A stretch of 56,502 nt of DNA from an uncultured Parabacteroides sp. GTDB lineage: Bacteria; Bacteroidota; Bacteroidia; Bacteroidales; Tannerellaceae. Position 1 is the stretch's first letter. Each line of letters opens with the position of its first letter. Of this stretch, positions 35,541-42,871 are shown one piece after another. The notes below the pieces were generated by a model. The model was not told the origin of the DNA and did no database searches. It saw nothing but the letters and a program-made list of their open reading frames with translations. The stretch spans positions 1 through 56,502 of the forward strand of contig CASFXH010000013.1 in assembly GCA_949298575.1 (NCBI GenBank), read 5' to 3'. The position numbers and the translations under genes are program-made.

Positions 35541-36341
35541 TTAGCGCCCGCCGTACTGCCTCTTGATCGCCGGCAGGGCTTTCTCGATGTCGGCGATCCG
35601 GGTGGCGTCGCTGGGGTGCGTGCTCATGAACTCCGGAACCGAACCGCCCGAGCCGGCCGACATCTTCTGCCAGAAGCCCACGGCCACGTCGGGATTGTAG
35701 CCCGCCATCGTCATGAAGACCAGCCCCATGTAATCCGCCTCCGACTCATGCTTGCGCGAGAAGGGAAGCATCACGCCGTATTGCGCGCCGATGCCATAGA
35801 CCGTGTTGGCGACGGTCTGGATGGCCGTGCTCTTGTTCTCCGTGGCGGCGCCGAGGATGGCCGCGCCGTATTGGGCCATGATCTGCTGGCTCATCCGCTC
35901 GTTGCTGTGCTTGGCGACGGCGTGCGCCACCTCGTGGCCGACGACGACGGCCAGCTCATCGTCGCTCGAGACGAGCTTCATCAATCCCTCATAGACCACG
36001 ATCTTTCCCCCCGGCATGCAGAAGGCGTTGACTTGTGAGTCTTGCACGAGGTTGAACTCCCACTGGAAGTTCGCGATCTCGCTCTGCAAGCCGTTCGCCC
36101 GGAGATAGGTCTCCGTGGCCGTGGCGATTTTCTGGCCGACGCGGGTCACCATCTGGCTCCACGTCTTGTTGGTCGATTTCTTCGCTTCCTTCATGTAGTC
36201 GCTGTATTGCGTCAGGCTCGACGTGAGCACTTCCTGGTCGGACACCAGGAGAATCTGTCGGCGCCCCGTGAGTGGGACACTCGAGCAGCCCGTGAGCAGC
36301 ATCAAGGCGGCCAGGGCGCTTATCCACTTTCTTTTCTTCAT
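35541..36341 (-). CDS. M48-family metalloprotease lipoprotein
   Basis: The protein has 266 residues from the ATG at 36341; another in-frame ATG lies at 36350. The signal peptide ends in lipobox LLTGC. The zinc site is HEVAHAVAKH, with a downstream ESEADYMG supplying the third ligand, then STHPSDATRIADIEK as in Oma1/BepA/LoiP-like periplasmic proteases. It probably acts in envelope protein quality control. A minus-strand -7 box TACCTTCG lies at 36366-36373. It is convergent with the MutS-like gene. Confidence 0.9.
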   Translation of the reverse strand: MKKRKWISALAALMLLTGCSSVPLTGRRQILLVSDQEVLTSSLTQYSDYMKEAKKSTNKTWSQMVTRVGQKIATATETYLRANGLQSEIANFQWEFNLVQDSQVNAFCMPGGKIVVYEGLMKLVSSDDELAVVVGHEVAHAVAKHSNERMSQQIMAQYGAAILGAATENKSTAIQTVANTVYGIGAQYGVMLPFSRKHESEADYMGLVFMTMAGYNPDVAVGFWQKMSAGSGGSVPEFMSTHPSDATRIADIEKALPAIKRQYGGR

Positions 36342-36424
36342 ATGGCTCATGTGTTTGATCTTCCGCGAAGGTAGGATTTATCCCGCTTCGATGGGCCGTT
36401 TCCCCTCGCTAAAATTCCCACCAA

Positions 36425-38743
36425 TTAAAACCGCTGCTTCTGCGCGTTGCCCGCTCCGGTGCCTTTGTACTTGCTGGGCGTGCTGTTGAACTTGTAGCGG
36501 ACGGTCAGGCAGAACTCGCGGGTGTCGATCGTGCGGTTGACGTCGGTGATGTAGAGCGGCCCCGTGTAGGCCTCGATCTGTTGGTAGTTGTCGCGGAAGA
36601 GGTCTGTCCCCTCCACCTCCACGCTCAGGGCGTCGTCGAGGAAGGATTTGCGCAGCGAGACGTCGCAGACGAAGTTGGGGTCGTTCAGCCGGAAGTTCTG
36701 CGACTCTCCCCGTCCTTGCACGTTGAGGTCGGCACTGAGGGTAAGGCCCCAGGGGAGCTTCACGAGGTTGCGGAACTGGATGATGGGGATGGGCCGGTCC
36801 ATCGAGAGGCGCTCGCCCCGGTAGTCGAACTCGAACCATTGCTTCATCACGCCGACGGCGAGGGTGGGCGACCAGGGGCCGACGGTGGGCGAGGCCGAGA
36901 TCATGACGTCAAGCTCGCGGCGACGATCGAAGTTGCGCGGGCCGAGGATGACGATGGCGTCATCGCCTTCCATTGGGCGGGCCCAGTCGATGATGGCGTC
37001 TTTCGCCCGCTGGTAGCTGACGGTGGCCTGCAGGAAGCGCCAGGTGGCGGTGAGGCTCACGTCGTGCGTCATGGCCGGGCGGAGGGTGGGCGTCCCCTGA
37101 CGCATGGTGAAGCGGTTGATATATTGCGTGTTGTTGCTCAGCTCGTAGTAATTGGGGCGGCGGGTGCGGGCGTTGTAGCTCAGCTGCGCGTGGACGTTGC
37201 CGAGGGTGGCGCCCACCGCGGCGTTGGGGAAGAGGTTGTCGTACGTGCGGCTCTGGTCGGGGCGGAAGGTGTGGTCGGCATAATACTTGAACTCGTCGTG
37301 CTCATAGCGCAGGCCGGCGGAGAGGTCGAGGATGCCGACGGTCCGCTTCCATTCCGCGAAGGCGGCGACGTTGTGCTCCTTGATCTGGGAATAAGAGGTG
37401 GGGACGACTTCCTCGGCGCCGCTCAGGTAATCGTCGGTGCGGTTCGTGTAGGTATATTCCGCCCCCCACGAGAGCTCGCCGCCGCCGAGGGGGTAGGTGA
37501 AGACGAGCTTCGCCGCCGCCAGCTGGTTGTCCAAGGGGTTGATGGTGCGGAAGTCGCGGTCCTCGCGGTCGCTACTTTCTTCCAGGTAGTCGGTCTTCGC
37601 CTCGGAGGTGCTTTTGTAATAATCGAGGTTGAGGTCGATGCCCAGCTCGCCGAGGCGGCCGTTGTAGTAGGCGTTGAGGTCGTGGCTACGCTGGGTGGAA
37701 TTGTCCGAGAAGCCATGGGAGAGGAGGTGGTCGTAAGGCTGCCCGTTGAGGAAGACATCGGAGGTGGTGGTGAGCGTCGCGGGCGAGTGGAGCCGGCCGC
37801 TCCAGGCGTATCTGGCGCCCATGGAGTGGCCCTCGCGGGGCATGACGTTGAAGCTCACCGTGGCGTCGAGCCGGTTCGACCGGTAGGTGTTGTCGAGGAA
37901 GTTCTTCTGGGTCCACGTGTCGGTGGCTTGGTTCTCTTGGGAGATGTCTTCGGTGTGGCCGCTGTTATCGTGGCTGTAGTTGAGCGTGCCGAAGAAGTCC
38001 CAGTCGTCCTTCCTGTAGTTGGCGTTGAGGGTCTCGATGAGGTCGGTGTTCATGGACTGGTAGTACGATGAGCGGACGTCGAAGCCGAAGCCCTCGCCCT
38101 TGCGCCGCTTAGTCTGGATGCGGACGACGGCCTTAACCGTCGCGTCGTATTGGGCGCCGGGGTTGGTCACGACCTCCACGCTGCGGATCTCGTCCGAGTT
38201 GAGGCGCTCGAGCTCCTCCTTGTCGCGCAGTTTCCTTCCATTAATATAGATGAGCGGCTCGCCCTTGCCGAAGACCTCGAAGCCCTCTTCCCCGCGGGTC
38301 AGGCCGGGGATCTTCGCCAAGACGTCGTTGGCCGACCCCACTTCCGCCAACATGCTGTTCTCGACGGAGGTAACCAAGGCGTCGCCCTTCAGCCTCGTGA
38401 CGGGCAGCGTGCCGCGGACGACCACCTCGTCGAGCGCCATCTCCTCCGTCCGGAGGCTGATCGCTCCCAAGTCTCGCCCCTCTCCCTCGAGCGGGAGGAA
38501 CAGGTCTTTATAACCAATATAAGAGATCTTTAACCACGATTCCCCCGGCTTCTCCTCGATCCGGAAGGCCCCTTCCTGGTCTGATACGTTTCCATCCAAG
38601 AAAGTGGAGTCTCGTCCGAGCAGGACGACATTGGCGAAGGCCACGGCCTCCCCCCGCTCGTCCACGATCCGTCCACTCCACGTTTGCGCCCCGGCCATCC
38701 CGATGGACAGGGCGCTCATTACTAGCAAAAGCACTTTCTTCAT
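36425..38743 (-). CDS. Outer-membrane beta-barrel receptor with carboxypeptidase-regulatory-like domain
   Basis: This 772-residue protein has a signal peptide ending near AGAQ. An N-terminal carboxypeptidase-D-regulatory-like domain ([26 protein letters not shown]) is followed by a TonB-receptor plug-like region (GSANDVLAKIPGLTRGEEG, LIYINGRKL, IRSVEVVTNPGAQYD) and a large barrel of the OMP_b-brl_3 type ending in VRYKFNSTPSKYKGTG plus a short tail. The tail extends past the usual terminal aromatic strand. No SusD-like partner is adjacent, so a nutrient cannot be named; such lone receptors often take up metals or peptides. Confidence 0.85.
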   Translation of the reverse strand: MKKVLLLVMSALSIGMAGAQTWSGRIVDERGEAVAFANVVLLGRDSTFLDGNVSDQEGAFRIEEKPGESWLKISYIGYKDLFLPLEGEGRDLGAISLRTEEMALDEVVVRGTLPVTRLKGDALVTSVENSMLAEVGSANDVLAKIPGLTRGEEGFEVFGKGEPLIYINGRKLRDKEELERLNSDEIRSVEVVTNPGAQYDATVKAVVRIQTKRRKGEGFGFDVRSSYYQSMNTDLIETLNANYRKDDWDFFGTLNYSHDNSGHTEDISQENQATDTWTQKNFLDNTYRSNRLDATVSFNVMPREGHSMGARYAWSGRLHSPATLTTTSDVFLNGQPYDHLLSHGFSDNSTQRSHDLNAYYNGRLGELGIDLNLDYYKSTSEAKTDYLEESSDREDRDFRTINPLDNQLAAAKLVFTYPLGGGELSWGAEYTYTNRTDDYLSGAEEVVPTSYSQIKEHNVAAFAEWKRTVGILDLSAGLRYEHDEFKYYADHTFRPDQSRTYDNLFPNAAVGATLGNVHAQLSYNARTRRPNYYELSNNTQYINRFTMRQGTPTLRPAMTHDVSLTATWRFLQATVSYQRAKDAIIDWARPMEGDDAIVILGPRNFDRRRELDVMISASPTVGPWSPTLAVGVMKQWFEFDYRGERLSMDRPIPIIQFRNLVKLPWGLTLSADLNVQGRGESQNFRLNDPNFVCDVSLRKSFLDDALSVEVEGTDLFRDNYQQIEAYTGPLYITDVNRTIDTREFCLTVRYKFNSTPSKYKGTGAGNAQKQRF

Positions 38744-38758
38744 CTTCGTCTATCGTTT

Positions 38759-39385
38759 TTATTGTTTACCGATAAGACGAGATGGGCGCGAGAAAGGTTG
38801 CACGAAAGGCAGCATATTTAATTCCCCGAACATCCGCCGATACGCCTCCGCCTTCTCCTCCAAGGGCTTGGGGTAGGCGCGGGAGGTGGAGGGCATCCGG
38901 TAGAGCCGTATCGTCCGCCTCCCCATCTTGAAGGCGACGGAGCCGCCCACCCCCGGCGCCTCCAGTCCCTTGGGCAGGAGGGGGAGAAGGGTCTCCATCG
39001 CCTTCAGCCCCGTGACGCAGATCGCCTCCAGCAGCGGCAGGACCTCAAGCGTCCCGCGTATGTCGATCGGGCGGACGACCTGGAGGAACTTGTCCGCGGC
39101 GTTCGCCTGAAGGCGGATCACCTCGACGGCCGCGTCGCCCATCGCGATGTTCCGCTCCCGGCAGAAGCGCTGGGCTTTCTTGCGGTCGAAGCTCCGCCGC
39201 GAGGCCAGGAAGTAGTCCTTGTCGCCATAGAACACGAGGCCCAGCACGCGCCACATGTCGTTCTGGATGTTCGGGTAAAAGAAGTTCATCGACCAGCGCT
39301 CCCGGGGCGGGGGGAAGCTCCCCAGCATCAGGAGGCGCGCCTCGAACGGGAGGAAGAAGGGGATGGGATGGCGCTCGGTGGTCAT
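38759..39385 (-). CDS. Uracil-DNA glycosylase superfamily protein
   Basis: This 208-residue protein starts with LLMLGSFPPPRERW and FYPNIQNDMWRVLG, the first active-site and aromatic motifs of the UDG superfamily (close to the MUG/family 2-like arrangement GSxPPPxS). The middle has LEVLPLLEAICVTGLKA, and the expected second motif region contains MPSTSRAYPKPLEEK, where SxxR-like residues replace the His of classical enzymes. It may excise deaminated bases or be a non-catalytic relative. Its ATG overlaps the stop of the upstream conserved gene (39382-39385), suggesting coupling. Confidence 0.8.
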   Translation of the reverse strand: MTTERHPIPFFLPFEARLLMLGSFPPPRERWSMNFFYPNIQNDMWRVLGLVFYGDKDYFLASRRSFDRKKAQRFCRERNIAMGDAAVEVIRLQANAADKFLQVVRPIDIRGTLEVLPLLEAICVTGLKAMETLLPLLPKGLEAPGVGGSVAFKMGRRTIRLYRMPSTSRAYPKPLEEKAEAYRRMFGELNMLPFVQPFSRPSRLIGKQ

Positions 39386-40029
39386 GCTTTCTTCTTTCCG
39401 CGGTTCTTCTTCAATTCACGCTTCTGGTCCTCGCGGGCCATGAGGAGGACGTTGTAGGCATAGTCCGTAACCCACCGCTCGGAGAAGCCCAGCGTCTCGG
39501 CGTATTTCCGGACGCTCCACGCCAGCTTCTGCACGCTGACCTCCTTCCACTCCGAGCGGGTGAGGATGTCGTGGACGGCCTTCGCCGTGGCGCCGTACAT
39601 CATCTTCTTGAAGATCATGGAGAAGCGGAACTTGACGCCCATCAGGTCGCTCATCACGTTGAAAAGGTCCGTGGTGAAGCCTTGGAACAGGAGGTAGTAC
39701 GACTGGATGTCGGTCGCCCGTTTGCAGACGCGCTTCACCGACGTGTCCATTTCCTTGAAGAACGCGTCGCCCAAGCCGTAATCCTCCGCGAGGACTTTCC
39801 GCGCCCGTGCCCGTTCGGCGAGGCCCAGCTTGTTGTTTTGGGTGGGTATCTTCAGCATTTGCTTGAACAGCTTCATGTCGGGGAGGATGGTGAGGTTGGT
39901 GACGCCCAGTTGCGCCGCGATGTTCGCTTGGTAATAGACCTTGATGAGCGACACGAATTCCTCGACGGAGCCCTTGACATTCTCCTCAGGCTCCGTGTTT
40001 TTCTTGAATAGCTTTGCGAAAAAACTCAT
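39382..40029 (-). CDS. Conserved Bacteroidales protein of unknown function
   Basis: This 215-residue, mostly helical and highly charged protein has a Lys-rich C-terminus (KKNRGKKKA). It has no signal peptide, membrane segment or recognisable catalytic motif. Segments such as MDTSVKRVCKRATDIQSYY and VMSDLMGVKFRFSMIFKKMM suggest a helical bundle. It is the first gene of a two-gene operon with the UDG-like protein, so a DNA-related role is possible but only inferred. A good -7 box TAAGTTTG (40059-40066, minus) lies 30 bases upstream. Confidence 0.7.
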   Translation of the reverse strand: MSFFAKLFKKNTEPEENVKGSVEEFVSLIKVYYQANIAAQLGVTNLTILPDMKLFKQMLKIPTQNNKLGLAERARARKVLAEDYGLGDAFFKEMDTSVKRVCKRATDIQSYYLLFQGFTTDLFNVMSDLMGVKFRFSMIFKKMMYGATAKAVHDILTRSEWKEVSVQKLAWSVRKYAETLGFSERWVTDYAYNVLLMAREDQKRELKKNRGKKKA

Positions 40030-40058
40030 TGCTTTAGATGTTGTTGATTTACGGGGGG

Positions 40059-40066
40059 CAAACTTA
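40059..40066 (-). promoter_or_regulatory. -7 box of the conserved unknown/UDG operon
   Basis: TAAGTTTG on the minus strand, 30 bases before the ATG at 40029; no clear -33 box. Confidence 0.45.
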
Positions 40067-40112
40067 CGCGTTTTTCTTCGAATAAAGGGGGGCGGAACGT
40101 CATTTATTGACC

Positions 40113-40478
40113 TTAAACCCCCAATACGATGCGTGCGTCGATGCCCAATTTCCGGCTTATCTCTCGGCCGATCCGCAAGGTGGGCTCGCTCCGCCCGGTT
40201 AAGTAATCGCTCACGCGAGAGGGGGATACGCCCAATAACTCGGACAGCTTCGCTTGGTTGATCCCCATTTCTTTCATGCGTAGGCGGATGACGTCGGGGA
40301 GCGAGGGGGCGTGAATGGGGTAATGTTCTTCCTCATATTCGGCGGCCAGTTCGCTCAGCAGGTCGAGTTCCACGAGGTTCTTGTCGTTCGGGGGGGTTCG
40401 CTCGTCCACTTGGGGAAGGAGCTCCTCGATTCGTTCCATCAAGGCCTTGTAGGCCGTTTCGTTCGTAATCCTTGCCAT
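40113..40478 (-). CDS. higA: HigA-type antitoxin with XRE helix-turn-helix
   Basis: This 121-residue protein has an acidic N-terminal half that should contact the toxin. The C-terminal helix-turn-helix (about residues 60-115; MGINQAKLSELLGVSPSRVSDYLTG) binds DNA. It lies 12 bases after the HigB toxin gene on the same strand, the usual toxin-first order of higBA. It should neutralise HigB and autoregulate the operon. Confidence 0.88.
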   Translation of the reverse strand: MARITNETAYKALMERIEELLPQVDERTPPNDKNLVELDLLSELAAEYEEEHYPIHAPSLPDVIRLRMKEMGINQAKLSELLGVSPSRVSDYLTGRSEPTLRIGREISRKLGIDARIVLGV

Positions 40479-40490
40479 GTTGTTCTCTTC

Positions 40491-40784
40491 TTATATGTTT
40501 TTTACGTCTATTCTGTCGTATTCGGCATGCGTTCCGATGAAGCGTATGCAGACCGTGCGGATCGTGAATTTCACCACGGCCACGAGGCGATAGCTATTCC
40601 CGTGAATGTTAAACACGAAGCGCTGATTGCCCACCCCGTCCGCGCTCCCGAAGCTTTGCCTCATGTCGGCGAAACAGGCCCAATCCGTGTTCCTTGTCTT
40701 TTGGAACCATTCTTCCAAAGCCGTGCGAGCGTCTGGGTTGGCCGTGTAATACGCTATGATCTTATTTCTAGAGAGGATCCTCAT
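40491..40784 (-). CDS. higB: HigB-type mRNA interferase toxin
   Basis: This 97-residue protein begins MRILSRNKI, has the conserved LEEWFQKTRNTDW and NIHGNSYRLVAVVKF segments, and ends FIGTHAEYDRIDVKNI, all typical of the HigB family (RelE-like fold, PF09907 type). The His in the GTHAEYDR region is the usual catalytic-site neighbour. It should cleave ribosome-bound mRNA. A -7 box TAACTTTG (40832-40839, minus) lies 48 bases upstream, with an array of palindromic 22-bp repeats further upstream. Confidence 0.9.
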   Translation of the reverse strand: MRILSRNKIIAYYTANPDARTALEEWFQKTRNTDWACFADMRQSFGSADGVGNQRFVFNIHGNSYRLVAVVKFTIRTVCIRFIGTHAEYDRIDVKNI

Positions 40785-40831
40785 CGATACGCTATTTGTC
40801 GGGCGAAATTAAGCATTTTGCTTTTGAGTGG

Positions 40832-40839
40832 CAAAGTTA
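40832..40839 (-). promoter_or_regulatory. -7 box of higBA
   Basis: TAACTTTG on the minus strand, 48 bases before the higB ATG; no clear -33 box. Confidence 0.45.
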
Positions 40840-40965
40840 TTGTCCTTTTTAATTCTTCGCGCCCTTTCTTCCCGTCTCTCGCCCTCCTCCGCGCCGGCCC
40901 TCCGCCTCCCGTCCGCCGCGGGCGCTCTCGTTTTATTGGAAGGGGCCGCGCCTATCGCCCGAGCA

Positions 40966-41063
40966 ATGCTCCATATCCTTATAAAGATATTTGATTATCC
41001 TTATAAAGATATTTGATTATCTTTATAAAGATATTTATTTATCCTTATAAGGATATAGAGCAT
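40966..41063. repeat. Four 22-bp palindrome-bearing repeats bounded by inverted ends
   Basis: The cores CCTTATAAAG (40977), CCTTATAAAG (40999), CTTTATAAAG (41021) and CCTTATAAGG (41043) recur every 22 bases, separated by AT-rich ATATTTGATTAT-like spacers. The whole array is bounded by 18-base inverted ends with one mismatch (40966-40983 and 41046-41063). It lies between murQ (downstream end) and higB (upstream side), about 135 bases from the higBA -7 box. The rest of 40785-41152 is GC-rich and shows no gene. Confidence 0.85.
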
Positions 41064-41152
41064 TTACCGGGCGGATGAGGCATGGCGGCCCGAACGAGGC
41101 GCACGGGCCCCGTCGGGCGGAGGGGGGAGGGCGGGAAAGGGCTGGGGGGAGG

Positions 41153-41983
41153 CTATTGGTTCAGGCGCCACTCGCGGGGATAGGCGTCGAGGGCTTCCTG
41201 GACGGAGCCGTGGAGGAGGAGCAGGTGGCGGGCGCGCGCCTCGTCGAGGCCCAGCTCGTCCATGAGCATGCGCGTGCCGCGGTCGACGAGCTTTTGGTTC
41301 GTGAGCTGCATGTTGACCATCCGGTTGCCGCGCACCCGCCCCAGGCGGATCATCGCGCTGGTGGAGATCATGTTGAGGATCATCTTCTGGGCCGTGCCGC
41401 TCTTCATGCGGGTGCTGCCGGTGACGAACTCGGGGCCGACGAGGGGCTCGATGGCGATCTCCGCCGCTTGGCCCACGGGCGAGCCGGGGTTGCACGTGAT
41501 GGCGGCGGTGAGCAGGCCTTGGCGGCGCGCCTCGCGGAGGGCTCCGATGACGTAGGGCGTGGTGCCCGAGGCGGCGAGGCCCACGAGGGTGTCGAGCGGG
41601 TTGGCCCCGTGGGCGCGCATCTCGGTCCAGCCCGCCCGCTCGTCGTCCTCGGCCGACTCGACGGGGTGGCGCAGGGCGCGGTCGCCGCCGGCGATGAGGC
41701 CGATCACGAGCGTGTCGGGCATGCCGAAGGTGGGGGGTATCTCGCTGGCGTCGAGCACGCCCAGGCGTCCGCTGGTGCCCGCGCCGAGGTAGAAGAGCCG
41801 GCCCCCGCGGCGCATCCGGGCGACGAGGCCCTCGACGAGGCGCTCGATCTGGGGGATGACTTGGGCGACGGCCTCGGCCACTTTCCGGTCCTCGCGGTTG
41901 ATGTCTTCCAGGAGGGCGCGGACGGGGAGGCTTTCCAAGTCGGAGTAGAGCGATGGGGATTCCGTGATACGTTTGAATGTCAT
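41153..41983 (-). CDS. murQ: N-acetylmuramic acid 6-phosphate etherase
   Basis: This 276-residue enzyme cleaves the lactyl ether of MurNAc-6-phosphate to give GlcNAc-6-phosphate and lactate, a step in peptidoglycan recycling. The SIS-domain phosphate-binding loop LGAGTSGRLGVLDASEIPPTF (split here by function: loop, then catalytic Glu in SEIPP) and TRMKSGTAQKMILNMIS are diagnostic. It is slightly shorter than the E. coli enzyme (298). It overlaps the kinase gene by four bases, so the kinase probably supplies its substrate. Confidence 0.95.
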   Translation of the reverse strand: MTFKRITESPSLYSDLESLPVRALLEDINREDRKVAEAVAQVIPQIERLVEGLVARMRRGGRLFYLGAGTSGRLGVLDASEIPPTFGMPDTLVIGLIAGGDRALRHPVESAEDDERAGWTEMRAHGANPLDTLVGLAASGTTPYVIGALREARRQGLLTAAITCNPGSPVGQAAEIAIEPLVGPEFVTGSTRMKSGTAQKMILNMISTSAMIRLGRVRGNRMVNMQLTNQKLVDRGTRMLMDELGLDEARARHLLLLHGSVQEALDAYPREWRLNQ

Positions 41984-42855
41984 GACCTTTCGGGATAAGT
42001 TAAACCATGGTAGCGGGCCAGGCCGGGGAGGGGGTCGCGCTCGATCGCGTGGACGCTGAGGCCAAACGAGGCGGCCGCTTCCCGCACGAGCTCCCCGTAG
42101 GCGAAGGCGATGGAGCCGACGAGGCCGAGGGGGTAGTCCCGGTAATGGCTATAGCGCGTGATGTCTCGCTCGAAAAAGCGCCGGAAGCTCTCGAGGACCA
42201 AGTCTCGCGCCGCCGGCTCGCTCAGGTGGGCGTGGATAAAGGGCGAGAAGGAGGCCAGGAAACGGTTCGGGAACGGGCTTCGGTAGACCCGCTCGAGGAT
42301 CCGCGCCTCGTCCAGCTGGTAGGTCTCCAGGAACGCTTGGATGAGGGGGGCGGGCAGGTTGCCCTTGAGGCACGCGCCTACGAAGCGCTTCCCGATCGTG
42401 GCCCCGCTTCCCTCGTCGCCCAGGATAAAGCCTAGCGGGGGGACGTGCTCCACGATTCGCTCGCCGTCGAAAAGGCAGGAGTTGGAGCCGGTGCCCAGGA
42501 TGCCCGCGAGGCCCGGAAGCCTTCCGCACGAGGCTCGGGCGGCGCCCAGGAGGTCGCTCTCCACCGTCACGCGGGCCGAGGGGAGATGCCGGTGGATGGC
42601 CCGCTCCACGAGGCGGTTCTTCTCCTCGAAAGCGCATCCGGCCCCGTAGAAGGCGACGTGGGCGATGGGTGTCTCCCCTAGGGCTGGCATCAGCTCAAGG
42701 GCGATGGTTCGGGCGATCTCTTCCTCGTCTTGGTAATAGGGGTTGAAGCCGGTGGTCCGGTATTGGCCCATGTAGGAGCCCTCGGCGTCCCACACGGCCC
42801 AGGTGGCTTTGGTCGAGCCACTATCGACGATCAGGGTGCCTCCTCTGGGGTTCAT
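41980..42855 (-). CDS. BadF/BadG-family amino-sugar kinase, MurNAc kinase candidate
   Basis: This 291-residue protein of the ASKHA fold has the phosphate-1 motif LIVDSGSTKATWAV, a GILGTGSNSCLFDG segment and GFILGDEGSGATIGKR, typical of N-acetylglucosamine kinase-like enzymes. Since it is coupled to murQ (four-base overlap), MurNAc is the best substrate guess, as in the murTKQ operon of Tannerella forsythia; GlcNAc or a glucosamine derivative is the alternative. It starts 16 bases after the NhaD transporter gene. Confidence 0.85.
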   Translation of the reverse strand: MNPRGGTLIVDSGSTKATWAVWDAEGSYMGQYRTTGFNPYYQDEEEIARTIALELMPALGETPIAHVAFYGAGCAFEEKNRLVERAIHRHLPSARVTVESDLLGAARASCGRLPGLAGILGTGSNSCLFDGERIVEHVPPLGFILGDEGSGATIGKRFVGACLKGNLPAPLIQAFLETYQLDEARILERVYRSPFPNRFLASFSPFIHAHLSEPAARDLVLESFRRFFERDITRYSHYRDYPLGLVGSIAFAYGELVREAAASFGLSVHAIERDPLPGLARYHGLTYPERS

Positions 42856-42871
42856 GCTTATACTTTATTTA

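Noticed and set aside
36581-38071. Long open frame on the + strand opposite the beta-barrel receptor
   Set aside because: It is antisense to a clear receptor gene, and its Val/Glu/Gly-rich text is typical of a codon-bias shadow.
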